DNA of 64,000 bases from Alginatibacterium sediminis (GCF_003610775.1 NZ_RAQO01000004.1:686822-750821), one strand, 5' to 3'; shown: positions 19,043 through 28,072, numbered from the stretch's first letter. Translations and numbers: made by a program. Notes: a model not told the origin generated them from the letters alone.

Positions 19043-20431
19043 ATGCCACATTCGCACCGTTTCTATAATCGATATCGTAAACAAATACTTGATATATTAG
19101 CCTTACTTGGCCCAATTTTAATCGCACAACTTACCGTTGTTGGCATGAGTTTCGTCGATACAGTCATGGCTGGTAATGTTGGCTTCACCGATTTAGCCGC
19201 GGTTGCAGTCGCTGCCAGTTTTGTCAATCCAATAACACTGCTTATGCAGGGCATTTTATTGGCTCTCACCCCGTTAATAGCCTATCAGGTAGGTGCAAAA
19301 CTAACCAATCGAACTGCCAACACCGTTCACCAAGGTGTGTATCTAGCGATCGCAATGACCATATTGTCGTGGTTAGCACTAGCTTATAGTCCTGAATTAT
19401 TTAGTTATTTGGAAATCGAGCCCGAGCTTGAAGCAATGGCCCGTCAATATTTGGTTTTCTATAGTTATGGGCTTCCAGCATTTGCGCTATATCACGTGCT
19501 GCGCTGTTTAAATGAAGCATATTCTAATTTGAAGGCCATCATGTTAATTGGGGTCTTTGCCCTACTACTAAACATTCCATTGAATTACATATTCATTAAT
19601 GGCCTTATGGGCGCGCCAAAACTTGGAGGTGCGGGCTGCGGCATTGCGACTGCCCTTGTTTATTGGTTTATGTTCATAGCATTGTTTGTTTATGTTCAGC
19701 GCAGTAGTAAGTTTAAGAGCTTGAACTTACTTAGTCATTGGAATCCACCGCAAATTACAAAACTCAAAAAGATCCTTGGGATCGGTTTACCCATTGGTGC
19801 GAGTATATTCTTTGAAGTCTCCTTGTTTTCAACGATTGCATTGCTACTCGCTCCGCTTGGTGCAGATGTTGTAGCGAGTCACCAAATCGCCTTAAACTTT
19901 ACCTCTATGGTATTCATGCTACCGCTTAGCATTGGTATTTCAGTTACCATTTTGGTTGGCAACAAACTAGGCGAGCAAGATCATAAAGGTGCTAAGCATG
20001 CCGCTTGGACAGGGATTGGTATGTGTGCAAGTTTTGCTATTTGTAGTGCTATTTTGACCGTTCTGTTTCGTCACCACATTGTCGATTGGTACACCGATGA
20101 CAGCCATGTAGCTGTCGTTGCAGCAAGCCTTATGCTAATGGCTGCTAGCTATCAGTTACCTGATTTCTTACAAGTTGTAGCCGCAGGTGCGCTGCGCGGT
20201 TACCAAGATACAAAATATGTAATGATGGTCACGATGCTCAGTTTTTGGCCACTCGGTTTAGGTATTGGTAGTATTTTGGCATTCACCGACTGGGTTACTA
20301 GCGAGCCCATGGGTGTATATGGATTTTGGGTTGCAATGATTATTGCATTAACTTGCTGTTGTTTGAGTTTGGTGGTTCGTCTTAGAAAGATCTCGAACCT
20401 TACAGATCCTTTAGCAGCACACCAACAATAA
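19043..20431 (+). CDS. MATE family multidrug/Na+ antiporter (NorM type)
   Basis: Twelve-helix inner-membrane efflux pump, 462 aa, that exports drugs or cationic metabolites using Na+ or H+. The N-terminus GPILIAQLTVVGMSFVDTVMAGNVG is the NorM-type first helix. The second half repeats the fold with GLPIGASIFFEVSLFSTIALLLAPLGAD and the AGALRGYQDTK motif near residue 382. Length is typical. The following gene starts 11 bp later and is probably co-transcribed. The substrate is not predictable. Confidence 0.92.
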   Translation: MPHSHRFYNRYRKQILDILALLGPILIAQLTVVGMSFVDTVMAGNVGFTDLAAVAVAASFVNPITLLMQGILLALTPLIAYQVGAKLTNRTANTVHQGVYLAIAMTILSWLALAYSPELFSYLEIEPELEAMARQYLVFYSYGLPAFALYHVLRCLNEAYSNLKAIMLIGVFALLLNIPLNYIFINGLMGAPKLGGAGCGIATALVYWFMFIALFVYVQRSSKFKSLNLLSHWNPPQITKLKKILGIGLPIGASIFFEVSLFSTIALLLAPLGADVVASHQIALNFTSMVFMLPLSIGISVTILVGNKLGEQDHKGAKHAAWTGIGMCASFAICSAILTVLFRHHIVDWYTDDSHVAVVAASLMLMAASYQLPDFLQVVAAGALRGYQDTKYVMMVTMLSFWPLGLGIGSILAFTDWVTSEPMGVYGFWVAMIIALTCCCLSLVVRLRKISNLTDPLAAHQQ

Positions 20432-20442
20432 GATAAATCGAA

Positions 20443-21450
20443 ATGTACTTGCCCAAGCTAAAGTTAATACTGCAGCTTGGGCTTGTGTTTTTATCGATTT
20501 TTGTTGTTTATCGGGTATGGCAAGCCTTCGATTTAAATCAACGATATCAACGCTTTAGTCAAGCAATTTTTAGCCTGCAAAGCACTCAAGTCAAACCAGT
20601 CCCTACTCCCAAATCACCCTATCGATATCCACCAATAAAAGAATTACTGTTACGAGAATTAACATCAACATGGAACCTAAAAGACACTTACGCTCTGCGC
20701 GCCTGTAGTCTAGATGGGCTAGTTTTTGCTAACAATTCCACCCAAGCCAAAAATCAAACAGGTTGGTTACAGTTACAATACCAACTAGATTTAATTAATG
20801 GTTTGTTTGATTGTCTTCAACGTCGTGAATTAGACCCTGCATTGGAGTTGAAGATTAGTGATTTACTTCGCCATAAACGCTCGCAACTTCCGATTTATTG
20901 GAATAACTTTTTAGTCACCGAACCAGCACTCATCAATCAATGGCAAGTCAGTGGTCTGCGCTACGATAAACAACGGTATTATTCAAAATTCCCTATCGAT
21001 AGTTTGGCTGTTCTTAGTGCGTTAAAAACCTATGTTCTGTCTGCAGAACTACCTATTGCTTATAACGAGACTTCTGTATTGCAGACCTTATATACCCTCG
21101 ATGGGAAAGCTTATCTCAGTCCCTTGATAAGTGACCTACAATTAGCACTGATTTGGTTGCCTACATTAAATAATCAACTCAAACAGGTCACCAATTGCCC
21201 AAGTTCCAAACAAGACCTAATTTATGGCATTCTATCGAGGTATTTCACTCAAGGCACCCAACTCGAATTAGCTAGGCTTGATACCGCTTTGAACCAAGTA
21301 ATTAGTCCACTTCAACGCATATATTTCGAAACCACTCACGAAGCACAAATAACTCAACTTATCCGTCAAAAAAATCAACTTCATGGCTTTCTCAAAGTTC
21401 ATGTTCAACAATGGCAACGTTTGATAAGCCTTTGTGATGGCAAAAAGTAG
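20443..21450 (+). CDS. DUF3080-like membrane-anchored protein
   Basis: A 335-aa protein with one N-terminal hydrophobic segment (LILQLGLVFLSIFVVYRVW, about residues 7-25), basic residues before it and no lipobox. The rest is a helical domain facing the periplasm with paired cysteines (RACSLDG, LFDCLQR). The ending FLKVHVQQWQRLISLC resembles DUF3080 proteins, a gammaproteobacterial family of unknown role. I recall that family from its general shape, so the label is tentative. It lies 11 bp after the MATE gene and ahead of the tRNA pair. Confidence 0.6.
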   Translation: MYLPKLKLILQLGLVFLSIFVVYRVWQAFDLNQRYQRFSQAIFSLQSTQVKPVPTPKSPYRYPPIKELLLRELTSTWNLKDTYALRACSLDGLVFANNSTQAKNQTGWLQLQYQLDLINGLFDCLQRRELDPALELKISDLLRHKRSQLPIYWNNFLVTEPALINQWQVSGLRYDKQRYYSKFPIDSLAVLSALKTYVLSAELPIAYNETSVLQTLYTLDGKAYLSPLISDLQLALIWLPTLNNQLKQVTNCPSSKQDLIYGILSRYFTQGTQLELARLDTALNQVISPLQRIYFETTHEAQITQLIRQKNQLHGFLKVHVQQWQRLISLCDGKK

Positions 21451-21500
21451 TCAGAATGTCTAAAGAATCAGCGTTTAAGCGATAAGCCTGTAAAAAACAC

Positions 21501-21529
21501 TTGCTCCCCTAAAGCTCACTCGCTATTAT
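21501..21529 (+). promoter_or_regulatory. Promoter of the tRNA-Val pair
   Basis: TTGCTC at 21501-21506, a 17-bp spacer and TATTAT at 21524-21529 are followed by a GC-rich discriminator (CGCCACGC). That arrangement is typical of stringently controlled stable-RNA promoters. The first tRNA begins 25 bp after the -10. Confidence 0.65.
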
Positions 21530-21554
21530 TCGCCACGCTTTCAAAGCATTCAGT

Positions 21555-21631
21555 ACGACCGTAGCTCAGCTGGTTAGAGCACCACCTTGACATGGTGGGG
21601 GTCGGTGGTTCGAGTCCACTCGGTCGTACCA
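21555..21631 (+). tRNA. tRNA-Val(GAC)
   Basis: A 77-nt cloverleaf with CCA encoded. The acceptor ACGACCG pairs with CGGTCGT, the D-arm GCTC with GAGC, and the anticodon stem CCACC with GGTGG around loop TTGACAT (anticodon GAC). The T-arm GGTGG-TTCGAGT-CCACT has one G-U. The body resembles E. coli valV/valW. Position 1 is A rather than the usual G, paired with U72. Confidence 0.95.
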
Positions 21632-21658
21632 ATTTATAAAGTTGTTTTGAAACAATTA

Positions 21659-21735
21659 GGGTCTTTAGCTCAGTTGGTTAGAGTGCTTGCATGACATGCA
21701 AGATGTCACTGGTTCGAGTCCAGTAAGACCCACCA
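21659..21735 (+). tRNA. tRNA-Val(GAC), second isodecoder
   Basis: A 77-nt cloverleaf with CCA encoded: acceptor GGGTCTT/AAGACCC, D-arm GCTC with GAGT (one G-U), and anticodon stem CTTGC/GCAAG around loop ATGACAT, again giving GAC. The T-arm ACTGG-TTCGAGT-CCAGT is perfect. Its body differs strongly from the first tRNA in acceptor, anticodon stem and variable loop, so it is not a recent duplicate. Confidence 0.93.
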
Positions 21736-21745
21736 TATTCCCATT

Positions 21746-21775
21746 AAACCCTGCCCTATGGCGGGGTTTATTGTT
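21746..21775 (+). terminator. Terminator after the tRNA genes
   Basis: AAACCCTGCC pairs with GGCGGGGTTT (10 bp, one wobble) around a CTAT loop, 10 bp after the second CCA. It is followed by only a modest T-rich tail (ATTGTTT). Confidence 0.75.
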
Positions 21776-21826
21776 TAGAACGTAAGTAGCTAATAGCTAC
21801 GAGTCAATAGCTGACCTTCTCAAAGA

Positions 21827-22393
21827 TTATTTTTTGCGTAAGTTTGGGATTTTTAACGATTGCTCCGATGATTCAATTAAAACCTGCAGTCGTCTAGCTC
21901 TTGTTTCATGCTTTTTAGCGCTCATTACCCACCAAATAGAATCTCGCTTATAGCTTGGTGCCAAGTTAATGAAGAACTTCCAAGCAGGTTTATTGAGCTG
22001 GAGTAGCGCCTCAAACTCGCTGGTCAGTGCTATGTTTCTATCTTCCGAACTATAACCTTTAGCATCTCGTCTATTGTTAAACAGACGCATACCAATAGCA
22101 GTCATCTTTCCAAGTTTATCTAGCTCTTCCACCTTATTAACATTTACAGCACTCCATACACTATTCATTTTGCGCGGTGTAAAGCGGATCGCATAGCGTT
22201 GATCATCAATGGTTTTACGAATGCCATCAATCCATCCGTAACATAAGGCAACATCAACTGATTCTGACCAGCTTATACTTGCTAGTCCTGTATGTTTCTT
22301 ATAATAGCCAAGCCAAATTTCATTTTGCTCAAGGTGCGTTTCCAAGTAATCATTAAACGCTTTTTGATTTTTAAAAAATAGAGCCTTGTCCAC
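21827..22393 (-). CDS. YdeI/OmpD-associated family protein
   Basis: A 188-aa soluble protein of the YdeI/OmpD-associated (bacteriocin-protection-like) family. Typical blocks are EIWLGYYKKHTGLASISWSE, the VDVALCYGWIDGIRK segment (about residues 46-60) and RFTPRKMNSVWSAVN. The C-terminal half has ALLQLNKPAWKFFINLAPSYKRDSIWW. The molecular role of the family is not settled. It stands alone, with its start facing the long gap before the cyclase genes. Confidence 0.85.
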   Translation of the reverse strand: MDKALFFKNQKAFNDYLETHLEQNEIWLGYYKKHTGLASISWSESVDVALCYGWIDGIRKTIDDQRYAIRFTPRKMNSVWSAVNVNKVEELDKLGKMTAIGMRLFNNRRDAKGYSSEDRNIALTSEFEALLQLNKPAWKFFINLAPSYKRDSIWWVMSAKKHETRARRLQVLIESSEQSLKIPNLRKK

Positions 22394-22809
22394 CGCGAAG
22401 TCTCCAATTTAGTCTCATTTATTGTCTACATATGTCATATGCGTATCCTTTGTAACTTTTCGTGGATTTTGCAATTTAATACATCGTCATATTCGACAGA
22501 AAAAACTGTCCTACCCTTCACGAAACGCTAACCTAAGGCTCCGAAAATTTTACATAACCATGATTTACTATTAGATCTTTTCAAAATTATTTATTTATCG
22601 CCAGTTGCTAGTATTAATGAGCCATTTTTTAGATCTAAGTTAAGGCAACAGTCAAAAGTAGACGTTAAAGTTTTGGTCTTATAAACAATTATGCGAGAGT
22701 AAACATAGCCACTAAAAGCTGCTTGGCTTAACGCTTAAATTGTACCTATAATTTTACTTATATAAGCTCATTTGCAGTAAATTCCCACTGCATTTGTAAG
22801 GGGCCATAT
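22394..22809. other. Intergenic region, no gene recognised
   Basis: About 415 AT-rich bases between the divergent YdeI-like gene and the first cyclase. GACAG-AAAAAA-CTGTC near 22494-22509 is a small inverted repeat. No ORF, RNA gene or clear promoter could be supported. Confidence 0.4.
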
Positions 22810-23979
22810 ATTAACAAGTTAGCAGTAACGAATTTCGGCAACGCAATACAAAAACTACTGGATTGCGGGGTAGAACGAAACCTACCAGCTTTATATCAAA
22901 CCATACGTGGTCTTAATACCATCATTTGTATATACATTAGCGGAACCTTAACATACACCTTGCTTTTAGACTTTGCTGAGGTTCCTTCCTTGTGGCTAAC
23001 CACAATCATTTTTTGCGTCGCCTATTTGCTTGTACTTCCCTTGGTCCATTGTCGAAAAGTCTTATTTGCCGCTTATTATTGCCTAGCACTAATGATTTTC
23101 CAATTCAGTTATATTTCAATATTCGTTCTTGATACCACAAGCAAACTTTCATTACTGTTAATCACCATTATACCCGCTAGTTTCATTTTGTTACCTCATG
23201 TCTCTCGATGGCACCATTTATTTATAGCGACGTCGGCGGCAATCGCTTTAACAGTTTCGGAGTTAAGTCTCTTTAGTTTTAGCTTGCACCGACTTCCGAC
23301 AAGCTTTGAACTACCGGCAATGATATTTGTTAGTTGTTCGGTGGCTTTAATGATGCACATAGCAATGCACGTCAGCTCAAGTTCAGTAGCTCGTTACCAA
23401 GCACAACTGAGTTGGCTTAGTCATCGAGATGAATTGACTAAGCTTCCTAATCGCCGCTTTTTCATAAACAGAGTTGATGAACTGATAAAAAATAAGACTC
23501 AAAGTCTTGGTTATATAATGACCCTCGATTTAGATTACTTTAAACGAGTCAACGACACTTATGGCCATAGTGTGGGTGATAAGTGTTTAGTTTCAGTTGC
23601 ACAATCAATTCATCAAAGCTTACCAAACGATGCCGTGTTCGCTCGTTTAGGTGGTGAAGAATTCTCAGTCTATTTACCTATAAATAAGGCCAAAGATTCG
23701 AGTAGTGACCAAGCGGCACTAGCTCTCGCAAGCCAGATTTGCCGGCAAGTTAGTGAGCAGTACATTACAATCAACGAGACAACAGCTATTGCCTGTAGCT
23801 TAAGTATCGGGGTTTCAAAGCGGTGCCAGGATCTATCATCTGCCATGAAACAATCGGATATCGCTTTGTATCAAGCCAAAACTCAGGGACGAAATATGGC
23901 GGTCATGTTTTCTGATCAAGAAAGCAATGAACAAGTTGATATCGGTGGAGGAGATTCGAACTATGCTCCAATATCTTAA
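22810..23979 (+). CDS. Membrane diguanylate cyclase (GGDEF), probable non-AUG start
   Basis: Synthesises cyclic di-GMP. About six hydrophobic helices form an N-terminal sensor, followed by a GGDEF domain with the active-site motif LGGEEF and the DLDYFKRVNDTYGH block. The first conventional start, TTG 22960, falls inside the first helix. The frame is open back to a stop at 22729-22731. The upstream peptide (NKLAVTNFGNAIQKLLDCG, then ERNLPALYQTIRGLNTIICI) looks coding, yet contains no ATG, GTG or TTG. The ATT at 22810, 6 nt after AAGGGG, is my best start (389 aa). The inhibitory RxxD site is absent. It overlaps the next cyclase by 17 bp. Confidence 0.8.
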   Translation: MNKLAVTNFGNAIQKLLDCGVERNLPALYQTIRGLNTIICIYISGTLTYTLLLDFAEVPSLWLTTIIFCVAYLLVLPLVHCRKVLFAAYYCLALMIFQFSYISIFVLDTTSKLSLLLITIIPASFILLPHVSRWHHLFIATSAAIALTVSELSLFSFSLHRLPTSFELPAMIFVSCSVALMMHIAMHVSSSSVARYQAQLSWLSHRDELTKLPNRRFFINRVDELIKNKTQSLGYIMTLDLDYFKRVNDTYGHSVGDKCLVSVAQSIHQSLPNDAVFARLGGEEFSVYLPINKAKDSSSDQAALALASQICRQVSEQYITINETTAIACSLSIGVSKRCQDLSSAMKQSDIALYQAKTQGRNMAVMFSDQESNEQVDIGGGDSNYAPIS

Positions 23980-24997
23980 GGCAGTAGGCAACACTGATTA
24001 TGGCGTAAGAGAAACTCGACTGTTAGGTTTATGTTTACTAATTGCGACCCTAAGCTTTGGCTTTATTTTTTACCAACTCGGTTTTACTGCCATCGTTCAA
24101 ATGGATTGTGTTTATTTTTTGCTGTACATGGGGTTGCTCTATGGCTCTCTAAAAAGTGACTCTCGGATCATAAACGAATTGATGCTTTTGAGTTCATTAA
24201 GCCAAGTTCTTATCATTACAATCTTCTTTATTGGAACAGGACCGGGTTTACACCTCTATAGCATTGGCATGATCCCAACGGCTTATGTTGTTATAGACCC
24301 ACACTACACAAAACAACGAATGAGAGTGATTTCATGCTGTATTATCGGTCTGGTGTTTGCTGAAACCCAAACCTTTTTCTCCCCTATTTATACTATAGCC
24401 GAGAACATCCAATACATTTTAAAAGCGTCGGTTACCTTCTCGGTGTCTTTTATGGTATTCGGTTTTTATTACTTGTTTTTTAATGATATTGAACGACAAA
24501 GTAATATGCTTAAACATCTAAGTGAAATTGATGAGCTGACACAACTTGCGAATAGACGTCATTTCATGAACGTTTTAGATAATGTCTCCTGCTCGTCCAA
24601 ACAACATAGCCTGCTATTTATTGACCTAGACCATTTTAAACTCATCAATGACAACTACGGGCATATAGTTGGTGACGATGTACTCATTGACGCTAGTCGC
24701 GTCTTAAGGGATTTTTGTAGTGATGGGGAAATAGTGGCACGATTGGGAGGCGAAGAATTTGCCATATTACTAATAAATAATCCTCGCCAAAGCGCTATCG
24801 CAAGAGCAACTTCGCTGTGTAAGAGCATAGAAACGCGACAAGTACCAATTAAAGGGAAATCTGAGGTTCTTGTCAGCTATACGGCTAGCATTGGGGTTAG
24901 CAATCTAACTAATGACATTAATCATAGCCTCAGCTTAGCTGACGATGCGATGTATTTAGCAAAACAACAAGGCCGCAACCAAGCAATTTTTCTGTAA
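23963..24997 (+). CDS. Membrane diguanylate cyclase (GGDEF)
   Basis: Second cyclic di-GMP synthase, 344 aa. I start at the ATG at 23963 (MLQYLKAVGNTDYG), which has GGAGGAG nine bases upstream; a longer frame begins at 23927 inside the previous gene. Six hydrophobic helices occupy roughly residues 25-185. The GGDEF domain follows with DELTQLANRRHF, FIDLDHFKLINDNYGH and the active LGGEEF. The RxxD inhibition site is absent here too. The overlap with the upstream cyclase suggests coupled translation of two related but diverged enzymes (tandem paralogues). Confidence 0.9.
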   Translation: MLQYLKAVGNTDYGVRETRLLGLCLLIATLSFGFIFYQLGFTAIVQMDCVYFLLYMGLLYGSLKSDSRIINELMLLSSLSQVLIITIFFIGTGPGLHLYSIGMIPTAYVVIDPHYTKQRMRVISCCIIGLVFAETQTFFSPIYTIAENIQYILKASVTFSVSFMVFGFYYLFFNDIERQSNMLKHLSEIDELTQLANRRHFMNVLDNVSCSSKQHSLLFIDLDHFKLINDNYGHIVGDDVLIDASRVLRDFCSDGEIVARLGGEEFAILLINNPRQSAIARATSLCKSIETRQVPIKGKSEVLVSYTASIGVSNLTNDINHSLSLADDAMYLAKQQGRNQAIFL

Positions 24998-25043
24998 TAT
25001 AACGTAAGTATATGCTCAAGTTGAGCCATTACACATTTATAAA

Positions 25044-26609
25044 CTAACCATTTCGTAGGCGTGATACTAGCCTTCGGCTTGCTTTACCTACTTTTTTCAA
25101 TTGCGTCTTGAAAGTTACAGCTTTAGCTTGCGCATCGTGGCGCTGACGATTTCTTTGAATGTTTGCTGCCGACTGAAATTGCTCAACCAATACCTGCTTA
25201 AATTCATCATAGCCAAAGTGCACCTTATTAGGAGCAATGGATAGGGGTAAAATAATATCTGGGCAAAACAGCTGAGCGTTGTATTGAACAGCTTGGGTTA
25301 TAGATTCGGCTTTGTCGCTGCATGGCTCTTCAATCCCATATGGCGGGTTCCAAACTGCTTGCGGTTGCAATCGGTCAACTTGATTTACGACAACAATTAT
25401 TTTTGGTTTCTTGCGAGAAATGTTTATTGATAAGTTAAAATACTCATTGAATTTCGTTAGCAGACTTTGGTCAAGTTCCCTTGCAGCTTGGTCTGCTTTC
25501 AAAACCCAAACAACTAAATCAGCATGTATGATGTCTAGCAGCGCATTGTCTTCTGATCCTTTACTACCATCTAGGCCCTTTAAGTCCAACAAGCATAGCT
25601 GTTTATCGTCAATATTTACCTGGTAGGAGCAAGCATTCCTCGATGTAGGCAAACTATCGATCTCAGCAAGCCATTCCCCTGTTATAAGGTTGACTAACGA
25701 TGATTTTCCCCCACCCGTTTGACCCACAAATACTATCCTAAAGGGTTCAAGCGCTGCAGCACCTCGTTTTTCATCTTTAAAGGAAATATCAGAACGTGGA
25801 ATGGTCTCTGGAAGATTAAATCGACCACTATACAAATCAATGGCTACAGCTGCGACTTCATCCAAGAACGCTGTTTTTGCATTACGTTGTATCTCGTCAA
25901 CAAGCCCCTTTGTCATTGCGGCAGTAGCTTGTTCCTTGCTTAGATCTGAAACGACTTTAAACGGATTGTAAAAAAGGTTTTTCGTATGATTTGCCCACAG
26001 TGCCACTTTAAACAATTTGTGGCCAAGGTCGCCATACTTGTCGTAGACATCAAAGCTGGTTTTCAGATAACTAAGTTTTATTAAGTCCGCTCCAGGTAAA
26101 TGCTGCTCTATAACATGCCTATAACGTTCACTTATCTCTTCAAACAGTGCTAAACCCTCTGGAAGAGTAAATTCAAGGGGCTTTTTACCGAAATGCTGTG
26201 CGACTTGTCGTAATACTTCTAACGCCAATTGGTCTATTTCGGTCCAAAAAACTTGTGTTTGAGCAAGCTGTCTAACCTGCAATTTGGATTCGTTCCAAAC
26301 TGACAGTTCAGCATCGGACCAATCTTCAGATGCTTTGACTAATGAATCTTCAGTTTTTATCCCAGAGCCTAAAACGTGTACCTTTGTCGCTTCACTTTTC
26401 CGTCCTAAAACATATAAGGGGATTGTAATGATCAAAGTGCTCAATGCGATTACCAGTGACAACTGTAATAGATAGCCATGTTTAAACGATAGAACTAAGC
26501 CGTAGCCCATCAAAATACAAGCTGGCAATAGTGAAGAAATCAGGAGTATTCCCCAGCGACCACCCGATAATAAATACAGTAGTTGAAAAAACTTCCTAAG
26601 TCTTATCAT
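25044..26609 (-). CDS. Membrane-anchored Era/YeeP-like GTPase
   Basis: A 521-aa protein with two N-terminal hydrophobic segments (about residues 18-65), a helical region to about 285 and then a GTPase domain. G1 is VGQTGGGKSSL, the G3 region is LLDLKGLDGSKG and G4 is NQVD in VVVNQVDRL. The C-terminus is basic. It belongs with TrmE-Era-like GTPases often annotated as 50S-binding GTPases, but the precise role is unknown. It overlaps the upstream GTPase gene by 14 bp, so the pair is almost certainly one operon and functional unit. Confidence 0.75.
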   Translation of the reverse strand: MIRLRKFFQLLYLLSGGRWGILLISSLLPACILMGYGLVLSFKHGYLLQLSLVIALSTLIITIPLYVLGRKSEATKVHVLGSGIKTEDSLVKASEDWSDAELSVWNESKLQVRQLAQTQVFWTEIDQLALEVLRQVAQHFGKKPLEFTLPEGLALFEEISERYRHVIEQHLPGADLIKLSYLKTSFDVYDKYGDLGHKLFKVALWANHTKNLFYNPFKVVSDLSKEQATAAMTKGLVDEIQRNAKTAFLDEVAAVAIDLYSGRFNLPETIPRSDISFKDEKRGAAALEPFRIVFVGQTGGGKSSLVNLITGEWLAEIDSLPTSRNACSYQVNIDDKQLCLLDLKGLDGSKGSEDNALLDIIHADLVVWVLKADQAARELDQSLLTKFNEYFNLSINISRKKPKIIVVVNQVDRLQPQAVWNPPYGIEEPCSDKAESITQAVQYNAQLFCPDIILPLSIAPNKVHFGYDEFKQVLVEQFQSAANIQRNRQRHDAQAKAVTFKTQLKKVGKASRRLVSRLRNG

Positions 26610-27693
26610 CGCCGCCTACCTGCTTACTTTGCTTTAATCCTTCATAAAACATAGCCTGAAGCGCTTTTTGAGACACTGGTTGATTTTTACTTTTATTATA
26701 AAAGTAATAACAGGCGGCTCTCGCTAATGCATATGAACTTGCAAAACTTAGTGTCGAGGCAGCAACTGCACCAACGGTTTGTCCATAACCAGGTATTATT
26801 TTCATAAGCTGCCTAAGCCCGTGTTTACTTGAATATTGCAGCGCGAAACTGCCCCCTATGCTTGCTATAAACTCAGTAAATGTTTTCTTATTCCACACAA
26901 CACCATATTGATTGGCCAGACTTTGTAGCATCTTGGCTTGAATGCTAGGTACCGATACTATGCCTACAAGAGGAACAAGATCACTAGCTGAAGCACAACC
27001 GCAATACCAAAGTATCTCTTTCTTGAGGCGATGAAAGTTTTGAGCTTCAATACTACGGTGCTCTTGATCGTGTAACATCAATCCGACAACCGGAAGTTCT
27101 GTACTTATAGCGCAAATCATTTCATCAAAATTATAGACAGTGCCATTGCCTGTATCAAAATCAACACCTACAGAGATAAATTCAGATCCCCATACTTTAC
27201 TCAATTGCGCTTCATTGAAACGTTGGTGACGTTCGCGATCATCAGGAGAAAGCTGCAATACTGCACTATGTATCACAATTAAGTGCTTTAGCTTATGCTT
27301 AAGCTTAGTGAGAACACTTAGCACTGCAGATTGTTCAGGGTCGTCGGCCTTCATGATGACAATTAATGCATGTGCTGATTTTTCTAGCTCGCTTATGTCA
27401 GCACTTGGGTCATAGTTCGCTTCGGCTAATCCTCGCGTATCAAGAAAGCGCATAATAGGCTTGTCCCTAGGGTACTCATATGCTGTTGACGTAGGGGTGC
27501 AAGGCATAAAACCGTTACCAATTATTAGCTCATCTAAACCGGCAATGCTTTTTATCAGGGATGTTTTTCCAGCTCCAGTTTTACCTAACAACCAAAGTGT
27601 TGGTAGATGTTTGCTTTGGTAGTTACCGGCCAAAATTAAGCTTGAATTCTGACTTGGGTTTATAAATTTCTTAATCTGATCGAGCATAGACAC
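26596..27693 (-). CDS. GTPase with C-terminal DUF697 domain, G4 motif not apparent
   Basis: A 365-aa partner of the following GTPase. The N-terminal GTPase domain has G1 GKTGAGKTSL (about residues 37-46) and G3 LDTRG. Where NKxD should occur the sequence reads VIHSAVLQLSPDD, so nucleotide specificity may be altered or lost. The C-terminal part matches DUF697: ASASDLVPLVGIVSVPSIQAK, ANQYGV, LMKIIPGYGQTVGAVAAS and a hydrophobic end, suggesting membrane association as in YcjF. It is the first gene of the two-gene operon. Confidence 0.75.
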   Translation of the reverse strand: MSMLDQIKKFINPSQNSSLILAGNYQSKHLPTLWLLGKTGAGKTSLIKSIAGLDELIIGNGFMPCTPTSTAYEYPRDKPIMRFLDTRGLAEANYDPSADISELEKSAHALIVIMKADDPEQSAVLSVLTKLKHKLKHLIVIHSAVLQLSPDDRERHQRFNEAQLSKVWGSEFISVGVDFDTGNGTVYNFDEMICAISTELPVVGLMLHDQEHRSIEAQNFHRLKKEILWYCGCASASDLVPLVGIVSVPSIQAKMLQSLANQYGVVWNKKTFTEFIASIGGSFALQYSSKHGLRQLMKIIPGYGQTVGAVAASTLSFASSYALARAACYYFYNKSKNQPVSQKALQAMFYEGLKQSKQVGGDDKT

Positions 27694-28072
27694 CGCTTCT
27701 TGATACTAGTTGATAGCAAAATAAGCTAAAACCGACGCTAGCTTGGGGTTCGAGTGACCAAACTAGGAGTTCCTGAAGTCTAACAAATTAAAACGACTTC
27801 ACCGGCCACAAGATAGCAATCAATTACCGGCTAGAAATCGCTTAACTTATAAACGTTAGCGTATATATAACAATAAGCATGCACAATGTTCGCTTTCTTT
27901 ACATTGTTTTAATCAGTCGCGCAATAAACAAGCAGGCTTTAGCAAACTACTCTTGCTCGCATTGCCATTCAACGCGTTTAAACAAATAATATCAGCTCTC
28001 CTTAATTCGATGTTCACATGCTAAACGCATTGATTTTTTTCATTTTACTAGCCAACTAAAATAGAGTCCGCA
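27694..28072. other. Divergent intergenic region, no gene
   Basis: Nearly 380 AT-rich bases between the divergent GTPase operon and pepT. Both promoters should lie here, but I could not single out a convincing -35/-10 pair or operator. Confidence 0.4.

Noticed and set aside
22494-22509. GACAG-AAAAAA-CTGTC as a LexA (SOS) box
   Set aside because: The LexA core needs CTGT-N8-ACAG; here the half-sites have the opposite order, so it is only a small hairpin.
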